The notes beneath the pieces were generated by a model that searched no databases, was not told the origin of the DNA, and worked only from the letters and a program-made list of their open reading frames with translations. 64,000 nucleotides of DNA from Coenobita brevimanus (lineage: Eukaryota; Arthropoda; Malacostraca; Decapoda; Coenobitidae): the NCBI GenBank assembly GCA_032717465.1, contig CM064690.1, positions 8,153,143 through 8,217,142 on the forward strand, in the 5' to 3' direction. A program made the position numbers and the translations under genes. Position 1 is the first letter of the stretch. Each line of letters begins with the position of its first letter. Positions 1 through 11,640 of the stretch are shown here, one piece after another.

Positions 1-2090
1 AGAGCTCTCAAGAACAATCTCCTGAGAGTTTATGATTCATGGTGTGTATGGACAAGCAGTCCCCTAAGACATAGGTAACACGGTGGTGAAAAGAGGGTAT
101 ATGGGCTGCAGCTAAGGTGAAAAGAAGGCTTTTCCAGGAATGGAAAAGGTAACAATGAGGTTTACTTGGCTGCCAAGCACAGGGCTAGAAAAGAAGTATA
201 CTGGGTAAAATCTGAATTTCAAAGACTTGCTGGATAACCTAAATAGCGTTGAAGACAGAATATATAAGGTGGCAAATTAGATGAAGTTGGAAAACAGGGA
301 TATCATAGGTGAGCAGTGTGTGAAAAATGATGCAGGAAAGGTAGTGGTGAATAGCGAGGATATTAAAGACATCTGGAGAGAGCATTATAACCAGTTGCTG
401 AATGGAGAGATTCACCGGAACAGGGAAGGTTTGGCCGTTGGTTGATTCAACTACTGTGAGCAGGGCAATGGGCAGGGTGCAGTTCGGGAAGGAGGCAGGT
501 GTGTCTGGGTTGTCTGCTGAAATGCTGAAGGCCTCAGGAGTAGAGTGAGCTACTGAGTTGATGAATACGATTATATATAAGTGTGTTGTCCCAGACGACT
601 GGCTGAAGAGTGCAGTTGTAAAGATGTACAAGGGGAAGGGTGATGTCCTGGAAGGAGTAAATTATAGAGGCATTAAACTTTTGAACCAGATAATGGAGAT
701 AATGGAGAGAAAACTAGAAAGTATGATTAGAGAATGAGCTAATATTGATTATATGCAGTTCGGGTTTATGCTAGGCAAGGAGACCACTGATACCATTTTC
801 ACTGTTCAGCATCTGTAGGATAAATTTATAGGAAAGAAAAGAAATCTGTACTTTGTTTTTGGTGGTCTGGAGAAGGCCTTTGATATAGTCCTTAGGTAAG
901 TGGTGAAGTGGAAATGAGATAACCTGGGATCGAGGAGTGGTTGGTTAGAGTGGTTATGGCTATATGTTCGCGTCCAGGTGAGAATGAATGGAGGTTTGAG
1001 TGATGAGTTTATTATGAATGTTGGCATGCATCAGAGGTCAGTCTTGAGCCCCTTCTTTTGTATCATGCTACATGAAGCCGTCTCGCGTTACCATAGAAAT
1101 GGACTCCCGAGGGAGATGTTGTATGCTCATGATTAATTGTTGATTGTAGAGGATGAAAGGGAGGCGTAGGAAAGATTTAGGAAGTGAAGAGATGGTATGT
1201 GGCACAAAGGCTTGAGAGTACTTGCAGATAAAACAAAAGTGATAATATCTGGTGCTTGTGGGGGTACTGTCAAGAGAAGAGTGAGAGTGGCAATGTGGGA
1301 ATTAATTCCATCTTGTGCAGCATTTGTGATAAGTGGATACATAAGAGATGTTGTGGTATTAGAGGTAGACTGTGAGATAACGCTGCTTTTGTGTGTGCAG
1401 GGTTTCGGGAAGAGCATGTGGAGATGATCTTGTGTGAAAGGATTGACCTTGCTGGTGACTCTTTTCAGTGTGGAAGAGTTTTGTTAGTTGGGAGACATGT
1501 TACGTGCTGGAGGTGGGGCTGGAGATAGCTCTGTGGCTGAATGAGGAGTGGTTGGAAGAAGTTTAGGAAGTTCTTGCCTCTCCCGTCATTGAGAAAGCGC
1601 TCCCTCCATGCTAAGGGATTGTTGTATGTGGAATGTGTTATAACTGTAATGCTCTTTGGTAGTGAGACTAGGGCAGTTAAGGAAGAGGATATTCGTAGGC
1701 TCAAACATATAGAAATGACAACGATAAGGTGGATGCGTAGTGCGCCCTTGAATGCAAGGCCTGGGGGCTGGGGGGGGGGGGAGGCTAGGTTTTCGATGGA
1801 AAAGTTGGGAGGAAGGATGGGACTGGAGTGTATTTGTTTTGTGATGAGAAGGGATAGATTGAGATGGCTGGGACATGTGGAGGGGAAATAACAGTTGGGT
1901 GCAGAAAGTGAGAAGTGTGAACGCTGAAGGTAGGGTTGCGAAAGGCAGGCCGAAAAAGATCTCGGACGAGGTCAGAGAGTGTGACCTTAGCAATAAGGGA
2001 CTAAATAGGGAGACTGCCGGAAATTGAACTGCAATTAGAGCCACTATTAGGTGACAAGATCGATGTATACAAGCATGTTCGATCCTTTAT
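1..2090 (+). pseudogene. RTE-like non-LTR retrotransposon (family B), copy 1, degenerate
   Basis: Remnant of a LINE ORF2; its 5' part lies outside the window. Translating short stretches in shifting frames gives RT landmarks in order: LEKAFD near 868-885, a VGMHQ..SVLSP box near 1020-1055, and the active-site box at 1122-1136, which reads YAHD followed by a stop instead of YADD. The downstream segments KGLRVLADKTKV (about 1205) and LRWLGHVE (about 1858), with a GRPKK-like end near 1950, match the C-terminal region usual in RTE-type elements. Many stops and frameshifts make it inactive. It aligns piece by piece with the copies at 7945-9735, 14070-14650 and 18740-21912. Clade assignment is from memory of the family, not from a tree. 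Confidence 0.8.
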
Positions 2091-2149
2091 AATGAAACAA
2101 AAAATTAAACAAACTGTTGATGAGATAAGCTTTAGGAAGGAAACCTGGA

Positions 2150-2690
2150 TCAGCTATACATATGGAGGCAGGAATGGAAGACTGAAATGAATATGACTAA
2201 GATGGATGTAAGCAAGAGAAGACCAAAATGTGGCTATAAAATGGGGTTGGAAGAAATTGCCAAGACATCACATGAGAAGGATGTGTGTGTAATAATACAG
2301 AAGGGATTATCACCAGAGAAGCGTATAAGTACGATAATCAACGGGGCATACAATCTTTTGATAAATATAAGAATAGCATCTAATTATATGAGTCAAGACA
2401 TGCTGTATAATATGATTATGGTTATAGTAAAACCTATATTAGAATATGGTGCAGCTGTGCAGTCTTCCCATTTATAAAAACGTAAAACCTGTCAGTAAAT
2501 AGGAGAAAGTACAAAGATTCGCTGTTAAAATGATATCTAACTTGAGAGAATTGCAGCGTGAGCAGAGGTTGCAAAGATTGAAATAATCTATTTTGCAAGA
2601 AAGAAAAGAAAGAGGAGGCATGATAATATTGTATTAAAGTTCACATGGTACTGAAAAGTTTGATAGAGATGGTAATATTATAGGGGACTA
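2150..2690 (+). pseudogene. CR1-like LINE, 3' end of the RT ORF
   Basis: An open stretch from about 2187 to 2477 contains VCVIIQKGLSPEKRIST and, further on, KPILEYGAAVQSSHL. This is the post-catalytic 'thumb' region of CR1-type reverse transcriptases (a LGV..D..L....H motif, then R/KP.LEYA..VW.PH). After a stop, the following DNA still encodes recognisable pieces of the ERVQR...VPNLREL...ERL segment to about 2680, with shifts. No catalytic domain and no endonuclease are present, so it is a 5'-truncated dead copy. It belongs to a different family from the LINE immediately upstream. Confidence 0.7.
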
Positions 2691-3300
2691 GCAGGGGTAA
2701 CCAACGTTGCCGAACCAAAAAGGCGAACGCTCTAGTCCTCTTTGTTCTAGATCAGTCATTCTTTCTACTCCAGAAAGACCATGTACCTCATATGCTTTTG
2801 AAGAGGGATTATAAGAGGTATAGGAACTTTCTATTAGAGCTTTCGCAGACTAACGCACAGTATTTGTGTTCACTTGTTTACTGTTACCGGTGACGTCAAA
2901 TGGCCTCCAACCAGCGACCTCAGATGGCCTCGAGGTCATCCTCAAGTAGCCTATGTCCGAACTGGAGGTCATGTGAGTCTCCATATCAAAAATTGGGCTG
3001 CTGGGTCCAGTCGTTCGAACGTGTATACCGGTGACATCAAATGACCTCTGACTAGTGACTCCAAACGACCTCGAAGGTCAACCTCACATAGTCTGCGTCC
3101 GAACTGGAAGTCATGTGAGTCTCCATGTTAAAAAATTGGTCTGCAGGGGTACCCGGCGTTGCCTGGGCCAAAAAGGTGAACACTTTACCGGTGACTTCAA
3201 ATGACCCACAGATCAATTTTGACACCCCCCCTAAAACCATCCTTGGGTCACCCTAATTCAGAATATATATGGGTCTGGGGGTCTCTGGCCCTTGGTTTGG
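2690..3300. repeat. diverged tandem repeat of about 140-160 bp
   Basis: ACCGGTGAC followed by TCAAATG and several GACCTC pieces recurs at 2886, 3027 and 3187, so the unit is about 141-160 bp. The first two units also share GTCCGAACTGGA and CATGTGAGTCTCCAT. Flanking text near 2690 and 3150 shares the phrase AAAAAGG(C/T)GAAC. Two full units and one partial unit are visible. No coding potential is seen. The parent element is unknown to me. Confidence 0.6.
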
Positions 3301-3338
3301 GCGTGTCTGTAGGACAAACAAACAAACAACACAGCTCT

Positions 3339-3362
3339 TATATATATATATATATATATATA
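3339..3362. repeat. (TA)n microsatellite
   Basis: Perfect TA dinucleotide run of about 24 bp. Confidence 0.95.
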
Positions 3363-3792
3363 ATCTTTGGCTTACAGTGTACTTGAGTGATGTTAGAAAA
3401 TGCAGCTTTTCAAAAAGAAGTACAGTATAGATAAATGGAATCAACTAGCAGAAAGTATAAGTACTATGAATATCCATACTTTCAAGGAATAAAGTTGAAT
3501 TGTTGTAATGCTGGAGACAGGACAGTGCGAGTAAAGTACTTATTAAAATTCTGTAAAACACAAAAAGGCAAATAGATAACAGTTAACACTACCATATTTT
3601 CCTCCACATCTACTTTCTCTTTTACGCCTTCTCCCTTACATGCCATTCTAGAGTTTAAAACCCTAAAAAAATATATCTTTCTCCCTACGTCATTCATTTT
3701 TTCATATTTTTTTTTCTTTGCTTCTTGTATTTCTTCAGGACGCATACCTCTTCATCATTCAGACCTTTCCTAACAAGTAATTTCTTTTACTT

Positions 3793-3795
<3 letters not shown>

Positions 3796-3841
<46 letters not shown>
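3796..3841. repeat. (TG)n microsatellite
   Basis: Perfect TG run of about 46 bp. Confidence 0.97.
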
Positions 3842-3843
<2 letters not shown>

Positions 3844-3899
3844 TCAGGTCTGTACAGTCGTGTTGTATTGTTCTAAAGTGTGTACTACTTCCACAAGTA

Positions 3900-4290
3900 A
3901 CTTAACCATGGGGGCATGGCTTAGAGGTATAAGTGCCATTCATATTGTATCTTTGTAGATCTCTAACATACCACACACCTTCACATGTCAGCACTTTGAA
4001 TTGTCGTCAGGTAACGCCACCAGAGGAGTGTGGTTCAGAGGCATCAGTGCCGTCCATCCAGCTGCAGGGAACCATTGTTTGACGGCCGCCTTCACCTCGC
4101 CCTGCCAGAGTCTGGTTCCACATGAGCGGGGCACGTGGGGCGGTGGTTCAGTCTCGCTCCCAGAAACTCTGACGTTCGCCTGCCGCCTTCACGAGCCGAC
4201 CAGCACTGGGCCCTGTCCCCTGGCCGCATTCACAGTGAAGGTGGCACACACATTTAAAACCCTCATTAAACTACTTGATACTCTTTAGTA
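3900..4290. repeat. GC-rich segment with two related units, possibly SINE-derived
   Basis: Two related stretches, at about 3909 (GGCATGGCTTAGAGGTA) and about 4026 (GTGTGGTTCAGAGGCAT), each continue with AGTGCC and lie about 116 bp apart. Each contains an 11-mer fitting the tRNA A-box consensus TRGYNNARNNG (TGGCTTAGAGG and TGGTTCAGAGG). No convincing B box lies at the usual distance, so tRNA ancestry is only a possibility. The segment is more GC-rich than its surroundings. An ORF of 95 codons at 4001-4288 has no recognisable similarity and is not called a gene. Confidence 0.35.
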
Positions 4291-4539
4291 CACTGTGGTG
4301 TATTCCAGATTGGATTTATAGTCGACTGAAACTCACACCCTTCCACATCTTCCCATGCACTCATTATCTTTTGTAACCACAGTTTAAATCTGCTGTGAAA
4401 TAGCCTACCTGTACAGTTGCAGATGCTGAATTAGAATGAGGGAGTATGGGTAGGTGTGGAAAGATGAGTCATAACGAAATATACTTCTGATTTGGAAGGT
4501 AACAGTTCCTGTCACTTTGGTTTATCTGTGAGTCTTATT

Positions 4540-4650
4540 GTAGCTAGTTGGTATAGGAGACCTTGTAGTACATCTCCCTTGGTGATTTATTTTGCACGTT
4601 ACACATTAATGTTCTACTGCAAGCTTTTTATTGAAGCCATATTTCTACTA
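4540..4650. repeat. dispersed repeat R1, partial copy
   Basis: The series GAGACCTTGTAGTACATCTC, then TGATTTATTTTGCACGTTACACATTAATG, matches the start of the copies at 5205, 7350 and 7800 (pattern: GAGATTTYGYARCACCTCT, AGCAATTTATTTTTC, ATTACACAT). Confidence 0.5.
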
Positions 4651-5204
4651 CAGAGATATAGTGATATACAAGTGGGCAAAATAAATCACTCAAGATTTAA
4701 TGCTCTGAAGTCTTATATGCCATCTGTAATACAGTTCTCACTCATCAAGCCATTTTGATATTGTTTACAATGACTTGGCTTGTTACACAGACACTGTAGT
4801 GGCAGAAATGCTGTTTACTGTATTGTGTACTCAAATCACGTCATTTCGTGCCAGTGATTTTTTCACCTTTCGGTTTGTTACCTTCAGACACTGTAATTCA
4901 TGTTAAGAGAGCCTTATTTTTTTTATTTTTTTATTCTGGAGGAGTAAAAGTATGTGGTAGTTTTAAGGAAAATATAAAGGTATATCATCAGATTGACAGA
5001 GTTAATTGTCTCATTCTGTTGATGATTTTATTGTTGGTGCCACCAGACAGATTTATTCAATTTAAAAGCCAACCCATGTAGTAATGGGGGTTAATGAAGT
5101 ATTTACCTAACCCTTCCAGTTTAGAAAGGCTCTCTTAAACTGAAAAAATTACTTTACTCTGTAAGTAGCAAGAATAAGGTGGAAAAAGACACCACTGGAT
5201 TGAA

Positions 5205-5415
5205 GAGGTTAAGGAAGATGTGCTTGGGAGACTTTGTAGCACCTCTTGTTTTGTAATTTGCATATGGCACCTTACCAGTCTCCTGTATGTTATTTATATA
5301 TTTTTATCTCTGTACAGAGGATTGAATAACATACAAGGAAATAATAACATGCCACATGCAGAACTAAGTTAACAGGGAAGGGTATCTAGGGAGCCTGCTC
5401 AGGTGACAAGAATAC
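5205..5415. repeat. dispersed repeat R1, copy
   Basis: About 210 bp. Shared landmarks with 7350-7575 are a TTTGTAGCACCTCT-like start, an AT-rich middle, ACATACAAGGAAATAATAAC, CATGCAGAA, and an end in GACAAGAATACGGCC. No protein-coding capacity is seen. The class is unknown. Confidence 0.55.
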
Positions 5416-5489
5416 GGCCCAACTTGTCTGTGTTTGGATCCTCACCTACCTGAGGCTCAAGTCGACCCAGATTCACAAGCAAGTTATGG

Positions 5490-5765
5490 TCAGTGTCCTG
5501 TTATAACTGTGGTTTGAAATTAATACAGGAAGAATGCAGAATGTTATCATCTCTTTTGTGATCAGTTCCGTGTCATATGTTTGTTTTTTAATTATTGCAG
5601 GAAGGACAGGAAGAGCGCAGAAATCACATTGTTTCCCTGTCATAACTGTGATTTAAGTTTTCACAGGATGGATAGGGAAAGTGCAATCTCATGTATCTTA
5701 CCCTTTCAGCTGAGACAAACTCAGGAACATGATGAAACTATTAAAAATTATTGTTATTTTATCTA
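5490..5765. repeat. short internally repetitive stretch
   Basis: A segment pairing 'TGT(T/C)ATAACTGTG(G/A)TTT' with 'ACAGGA(A/T)G..AGAA/GTGCA' recurs at about 5500, 5580-5610 and 5640-5690. A weaker echo lies near 6415. These look like diverged tandem units of roughly 70-130 bp. No gene is seen. Confidence 0.4.
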
Positions 5766-6000
5766 ACAGATTCCACATGTTTGGACGTGTGGAGACAATG
5801 GAGAATGAAAGACTAAGAGGGTGTATGTAGGTGAAGTGGAGTGAGGGAGAGGGAGGAGGAGACCGAGGATGAGGTGGAGGGATGGAATTGAGAGGTATAT
5901 GAGGGAGGGGGGAGTGAGTCTGGGGGAGGGCAGTTAAATGGTGGGTGACAGAGCGACTTGGAGGCGTTTTGTCTGCGGTCACCCTTTGCGGGACTATGTA
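5765..6000 (+). mobile_element. RTE family A, 5'-truncated 3' end
   Basis: The DNA aligns with the last ~230 bp of the RTE-A copies at 31999-35062 and 45974-49164. It shows the segment encoding GHVERMEGERL (here decayed), the purine-rich region encoding RGRPRMRWRDG, then GACAGAGCGAC and the final GTGGCCACCCC-like stretch. It lacks the RT and endonuclease. Severe 5' truncation is usual for target-primed reverse transcription. The (TAGA)n tail seen in other copies has decayed here. Confidence 0.75.
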
Positions 6001-7350
6001 GATCGAACGGATTGGGCAAGAACAGAAAAATACTTGATCTGCCCATATCTATTGGTCTTCTTACAAAAACAGAGCTGAGTTAGTTAATTAGTTTGTTTCT
6101 TTGTTATTCAGTTTGTTAGTTACTCAGCTTGGTTGTAAGCTTACTTGGATGCGAAACCAGTGGATTGCAAACTGTTCCTGCTCTTTTCCAGCTGCCCATC
6201 ATCCCTCTTTTTGGGATAGGAGGGATGTGGAGGACGTTTTCATAACAGGGCGGCAAAGCTGCTCTGTTTTATTGGTGCCACTAAAGGTATCTCTGTCCAG
6301 CACCTTATGCTGAGTTGCAGTTTGGAATTGTTGTTGCGTTTGTCTGTGAATCTGGTGCCAGGGGTGGCATTCTTAAACATATTCACATTTCTTCTCAACA
6401 CACATTCATTTTTGCAGGAATGACAGAAGAGGTAGAATTATCCTGTATCTCTTGTTCTTTCTCCAAAAAGAAAAATAGTTATGAGAGGGAACCTATCTTG
6501 AACATTTTTTCCGTAAAGGGCAAAGAAGAGGGAATACAGAGAGTTGTCTGGTTTTTGTTCATCCTGTACAACAAAATCTGAATTACGAGTGAGAGTTAAT
6601 TACAGATTTGTTTGTGAATCTGGTGTCAGGTTTTTACTGATGCCACAAGTGCTTGGCTGAAGTGCTGTTGTGTTTACATGCAGTACTAGATGCTGTGTGA
6701 ACCGTTTGTACAAATACGTAGATAAACTTTAATTTTGGAATGAATCTATATCTAGGCCTATTGTAAGATTTTCAGATTTTTCACCAGTGAAAGAATCTCT
6801 TCAGTCCAGTCATATATTATAGTACTACAATATATTTTATTCTAGCAGCTCCCAGAAGATTGCGTCCAGTTTAGGAAAGACTTTGTCACCTGGAGGGTTA
6901 GATACAAATCTCGTTAACCCCTTCATTGCAAGATGCCTCCTGCAAGCTGAATAAAATAATTTAATGGTCGCAAAAACAATAGGAAATGTAAATCCTAAGG
7001 CTAAACGTGACAGTGGTTAACTACTTCGCTCAGATTATGATTTTTTCATTTCTTTCTTGCTCCCTCCAGATTTTTTTTTTTTTTTTTTTCAATTACTGGG
7101 GGGTTATTGAAGGATATATCTGGCCCCTCCTTTTTGAAATCTTTGCAGAGTTAAATAAATATGTTTAAAGTTAAAAGAAATGTACGAAAAAATATGTTAC
7201 TGGACTGAAGGGTTATAAGATATAGTGATAACAGCATTTGTTTTGTATATCATTGAGAAACACAGTTTAACTCATAGAGCATAATGAAGTGCAATGTTAG
7301 AGTGACCTGTGCTCTTCTGTTTTTGTGGCTTACCTTCTATGAAGGGTTTT
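6000..7350. other. no gene recognised
   Basis: AT-rich unannotated DNA. The only structure I see is a poly-T run at about 7070-7089 and weak echoes of repeats found elsewhere (a GTTAACCC(C/T)TTCATT phrase near 6915). Short ORFs at 6101-6313 and 6315-6581 have no recognisable motifs. Confidence 0.5.
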
Positions 7351-7575
7351 TGTCATATCATAGGTGGCATTGAGATTTTGTAACACCTCTTTCTTAGCAA
7401 TTTATTTTTCATATTATTCCTTCATATTTTCATGCATGCTATATATATCTTTGTAATACCAACATTGTTTGGATAAATACCATACAAGAACATACTAACA
7501 TGTCATCTGCAGAAGTAACTGGAAAGAAAGGTGTGGTTGGAAGCCTCTTAAGCAGACAAGAATACAGGGCCTAGG
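7350..7575. repeat. dispersed repeat R1, copy
   Basis: It has the landmarks GGTGGCATTGAGATTTTGTA, CACCTCTTTCTTAGCAATTTA, CATACAAGAACATACTAACATG, CATCTGCAGAA and GACAAGAATACAGGGCC. The closest match is 5205-5415. Confidence 0.6.
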
Positions 7576-7589
7576 CCTGTACTCTGTGT

Positions 7590-7790
7590 GGTCTTGGAAA
7601 TTTTGTATGAACTCTCTCTTTGCAATTTTCTTGAATATAATGTCTTAATATTTTCTTTTATTCTTTTATGTCATATTTATCTTTCTGTTGACAAAGTTTG
7701 CATTAATATTATACAAGAGAATATGAATATGCCATATGCAGAAATAAACTGACAAGGAAGAGGTCTAAGGATGTTTCTTATCCATTTGAA
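7590..7790. repeat. dispersed repeat R1, copy
   Basis: More diverged copy directly behind the previous one: CTCTTTGCAATTTTC, TACAAGAGAATATGAATATG, CATATGCAGAAATAA, AAGGAAGAGG. Confidence 0.5.
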
Positions 7791-7799
7791 AATGCTTCC

Positions 7800-7905
7800 T
7801 CTCTGGTTGCATTGTAAGTGGCATTGGAGATTTCGCAACATCTCTTCCTTAGCAATTTATTTTTCTCATTACACATCAGTATCTTGTATGCTAGTGTTGG
7901 CAGTT
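7800..7905. repeat. dispersed repeat R1, 5' portion
   Basis: GTAAGTGGCATTGGAGATTT, CACATCTCTTCCTTAGCAAT, ATTTTTCTCATTACACAT. It is cut off by the 3' tail of the LINE at 7945. With the two preceding copies it makes three in a row. Confidence 0.55.
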
Positions 7906-7944
7906 ATGTGAATAATTAAAGCAATAAAAATACTGAACATAAGG

Positions 7945-9735
7945 TTAAGTTTCGTTTCGTTTCGTTAATAAACGCTCAAACATTTTTGCATGCATCGGCC
8001 GTGGCCACCTGATGGCGGCTGTCCATGCTACTCGATCTCTGGCAGCCTCCCTATGCGTTCCCTTATCGCTGAGATCACACTCTGTGACCTTGTCCGAGTT
8101 TTTTTTCGGTCTGTCTCTTGCAACCCAACCCCCAACATTCACACTTCTCACTTTCTGCACCCTTGTGTCATCCCTCATCCTCTCCACATGCCCAAACCAT
8201 CTCAGTCTACTCCACCTCATCACAACAAGGAAACACTCCAGTCCCATTCTTCCTTTCAACTCTTCCAACATAAACTTAGCCCTCCCCCCACCCCAAAGCC
8301 TAGCATTCAAGGACGCACTGCACACCCACGTAATCATTTCTGTATGTTTGAACCCCCGAATATCCTCTTCCTTTACTGCCAAGGTCTCACTACCGTACAG
8401 CATGTTATGCTGCACACAAAGATCATTTAGCACGGAAAGGGACCCCTCTCATTGTCAGGAGAGGTCACAGCTCCCTGAACGTCTTCCAATCAATCCTCAC
8501 TGTAGACACAGAACTAGCTCTAACCCAACCTCCAGCACACAACTTGTCTGCCAAGTAACAATACTCATCCACATACTTAAGAGACTCACCAGCAAGATCA
8601 GTCCTTTCGCGGCAGGCAATATCCACATGCTAATCCTGACACATCGCACGCATGAAATTAGCATTACTTCATAGTCTGCCTCATATACCACAACATCTTA
8701 TTTGCACCCCCTTATCACAAACACTGCACAAGATGGACTTACTTCCCACGCCCTCGTGGCAAACCGTACATAGCCACTTTACCTCTTCTCTGACAGTACT
8801 GCCACCTGCCCTAGATACCATCACTTTTGTTTTAACTGCATTTACCCTCAAGACATTGTACCCCATACCATCTCTCCACCTCTAAAATTTTTCCTTTACT
8901 CCCTTTCACTCTCTGCAATCAACCCCAAATTATCGGCATGAAATATCTCTCCCGGTAGTCCATTTCTGAAGTGACATGAGAGGAATTCCAGCACCATGAT
9001 AAACAATAACGGGCTCAAGACTAACCCCTGATGCACACCGACATTCACGGAAAACTCATCACGCAAATCTCCATTCACTTTCACGTGGGTGCAAGCATTC
9101 ACATACATAGCCATAATCGCTCTATCCAGCCACACCTTGATCACATGTTTTCTCATTGTCCACCTCACCATCTCCCTAGGGACTCTGTCAAAGGCCTTCT
9201 CCAAATCAACAAAAACAAAGTACAGATCTCTTCTTTCCTATATATCTTTTTGAAAGTTATCGAACAGTGAATATGGTATCGGTGGTCCCTTTGCCTGGCA
9301 TAAACCCAAACTGGATCTCATCAGTGTTCACTTTTTCTCTAATCATACCTTCTAGAACTCTCTCCATTACTTTCATTATCTGGTTGAAAAATGTTATGCC
9401 TCTGAAATTTCCTCTTTTCAGGGCATCACCCTTCCCCATGTATACATTAACATCACACTTTTCAACCAGTCATCTGGGACAACACACTTATACGTATATA
9501 ATCGTATTTATCAAATCAGTAACTCCTGTATCTCCTGAGCCCATCAGCATTTCAGCAGTCAACCCAAACACACCTGCTGCCCTTCTCAACTGCATCATGC
9601 CTGTTTCCCTGCTCAGAAGAGCAGCATCGATTAAAGGCCAAGGGCCAAACACTGGATCCACTGCCTCCAAATCTTCCCTGTTCCAGTCAAACTCCTCATT
9701 CAGTAATGCTCTCTTCAGGCCTAACATGCAAAATT
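7945..9735 (-). pseudogene. RTE-like LINE family B, copy 2, 5'-truncated
   Basis: On the minus strand this copy starts inside the region preceding RT (LNEEFDWNREDLE near 9700) and runs through RT to the 3' end. Visible boxes are MKVMERVLEGMIREK and FGFMPGKGTTDTIF at 9257-9439, then MEKAFDRVPREMVRWTM and VGVHQGLVLSPLLFIMVLE at 8896-9204. The active site reads HADN instead of YADD, so a catalytic aspartate is lost. The C-terminal part at 7945-8433 has YGSETLAVKEEDIRG and LRWFGHVERM. The 3' end carries a short GAAAC repeat (about 7950-7967, read as CGTTT on plus) rather than a long poly-A tail, as expected for RTE-type elements. Several frameshifts separate the pieces. Confidence 0.85.
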
Positions 9736-9739
9736 AATT

Positions 9740-10020
9740 GTTGAAGAAGATGTGTTATGAAGCCTGCTATGTCACTTATAATACAGCCCTTGTCCTAATG
9801 AAGTGAGTCAGGAGCATCACCCTCGTCCACTGTGTTGTGTCCAGGAACAAAAGTGATAATCCATTTCCTGAGACTCAGCATTCCTTTGACAGCATACACC
9901 TTAACATGTTACCATTTTGGTGCTGTCACCTACTGCACATGACAGAAGTGTTTCATTCAGCACTGGTGTGATGACTATTCCAGGAATGCTTTTATGACAT
10001 GAGTGAATCTTGTGGAAGAT
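9740..10020. other. no gene recognised
   Basis: Unassigned DNA between the LINE-B 5' break and the SINE. No motif was recognised. Confidence 0.5.
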
Positions 10021-10200
10021 CAGGGGGCAGGGTGGCTCAGTGGTAGAACGTCGGACTAGGGACCGGGAGGTCGTGAGTTCGAGCCACACCCGGTAGCTGC
10101 CATGCCGGGAGGGGTAGCGCCCTCCTGTCACCTAGCAGGGCTGTATGATCTGATAAGGTCTAGCTCGGGGGAACATCTCCCTTTTTTGTGAAAGATCGGT
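10021..10200 (+). mobile_element. tRNA-derived SINE
   Basis: An RNA polymerase III split promoter is readable: A box TGGCTCAGTGG at 10033-10043 (fits TRGYNNARNNG) and B box-like GAGTTCGAGCC at 10075-10085, with tRNA-like spacing of about 32 bp between them. The first ~70 bp resemble a tRNA body (GGGGCAGGGTGGCTCAGTGG start). The following ~110 bp are a tRNA-unrelated tail region ending in a T-run near 10184, a plausible Pol III stop. It is not a functional tRNA gene because the acceptor arm does not close. SINEs encode nothing and depend on a partner LINE; which one is not evident here. Confidence 0.7.
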
Positions 10201-11640
10201 AAAATCAGTATTGAAAGACTTTACATCCTCAGATTGTTTCCTGCACTGTGTAGATCAAACTTCCATTCTTTCAGACAACAAATACATCTCAAACCACTCA
10301 GCCACCACCTCTTACCATCGTCAGCCATGTGGAGTATTAACCCTTTGATACCCAGGCAAAGGGTGTTGTTCTCCTTCCATGGAATGTATCCTCCACATAT
10401 TGATGATGAATTTTTGTTTTGTTCTAGTTACTGCAGGCCATTTTATTCAGCTTAGGGACGGATAGGTTAATGAAGGTTGTATGTAACTTCTCTATTTTGA
10501 ACAGTCATTCCAAAGCTGAATAGAACAATCTGGTAGTAGTATTAATATAGAACACATCATTCCAGTGAGGCAGTCAGAAATTGAGTAATTATAAAAATGA
10601 ACGCTAGTTGAATGTCTGACTACTATACAGGCAACTTGCATCATACAAGGTGCACCATGGAGTATAGCCGAACACACCATAATCAAAACCAAGATAATTA
10701 TAGAGCAGAACATCGAACTATGGGCACCCAGTGTCTTCATAGTTCCTCCACGGAGTGCCAGATATTGTACTGTATGTATGATGTTGCACCATGGAGAAAC
10801 TGCCAAGGCACCATGGGTAAAAAAAAAAAAAAAAAAAAAAAATCTTGTCTAACCTTCATTTGCACGGTCTCTTCATTATGGCACATTTGGCGTAACTGAA
10901 CGGATAGTCTCATATACTGTTCATTTTAATTTCCACTGCACCACGTTAGGCATATAAGGTTGTATGGTTAAAATTTATTTAGCAAAGAGAAAGATAAGTC
11001 TACTATTTATGATGGACATTTATGCTGAAAATCCTTGTTATAATGGCACCATTTTGACATTCATATTGTTATTAAGTCCACATTAAGTTTAACAAAGATT
11101 AACCATTTCCGTTTGATTGCCACTGGTAAAGCTTATTTACCAGTTTTTTCCCAGCATACTGTACCAGTTGTATGGGAAAACTTGTAATACTGTATTTTGG
11201 AATACATCTCAAGCATAAATCTAGGTCTTAATGTAGTTGACATGATTAGCCTGCATTCCACATTGCAGAGAGCAGTCAGCAAGCTTATAGATAACTAATG
11301 ACAGTATCATCCTTTGTCATCATCATCATCATCATCCAATCCTTTTCTGCCTCATCTGGAGCATAGGTCCCCATCCTAGGGTTCTCAGTCCTGACTAGTA
11401 AAACAAGTGTGATCTTTTCCACTTGCCCATCAATGGCATTATCTTTGCAACAAACTTCAACTTTCCTCAGATGTAAACCCTTACAGGCTCATTGTAGGTG
11501 GATGCCTAAACCCACTAAACCACAGGGCATCAGCCACCCAGTATAGTAATTGGTTTCCTGGTTTACGGGAAACAGTTTGGCTTGTTACTCTGTGCAGAGT
11601 CACTCGAAGGCAGTTATACAGTTATACTGTACATGAAGTG
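10200..11640. other. no gene recognised; poly-A run and short CAT repeat
   Basis: The region contains a 24-bp A-run at 10819-10842 and a short (CAT)n at about 11322-11337. Near 11500, on the minus strand, lies another A-box-like 11-mer (TGGTTTAGTGG) without a clear B box. Short ORFs show no motif. Confidence 0.5.

Noticed and set aside
4001..4288. 95-codon ORF in the GC-rich segment as a host gene
   Set aside because: No motif, spans two repeat units, no splice or start context to support it.
10021..10095. Functional tRNA gene
   Set aside because: The 5' and 3' acceptor strands do not pair and the sequence continues into a SINE-type tail.
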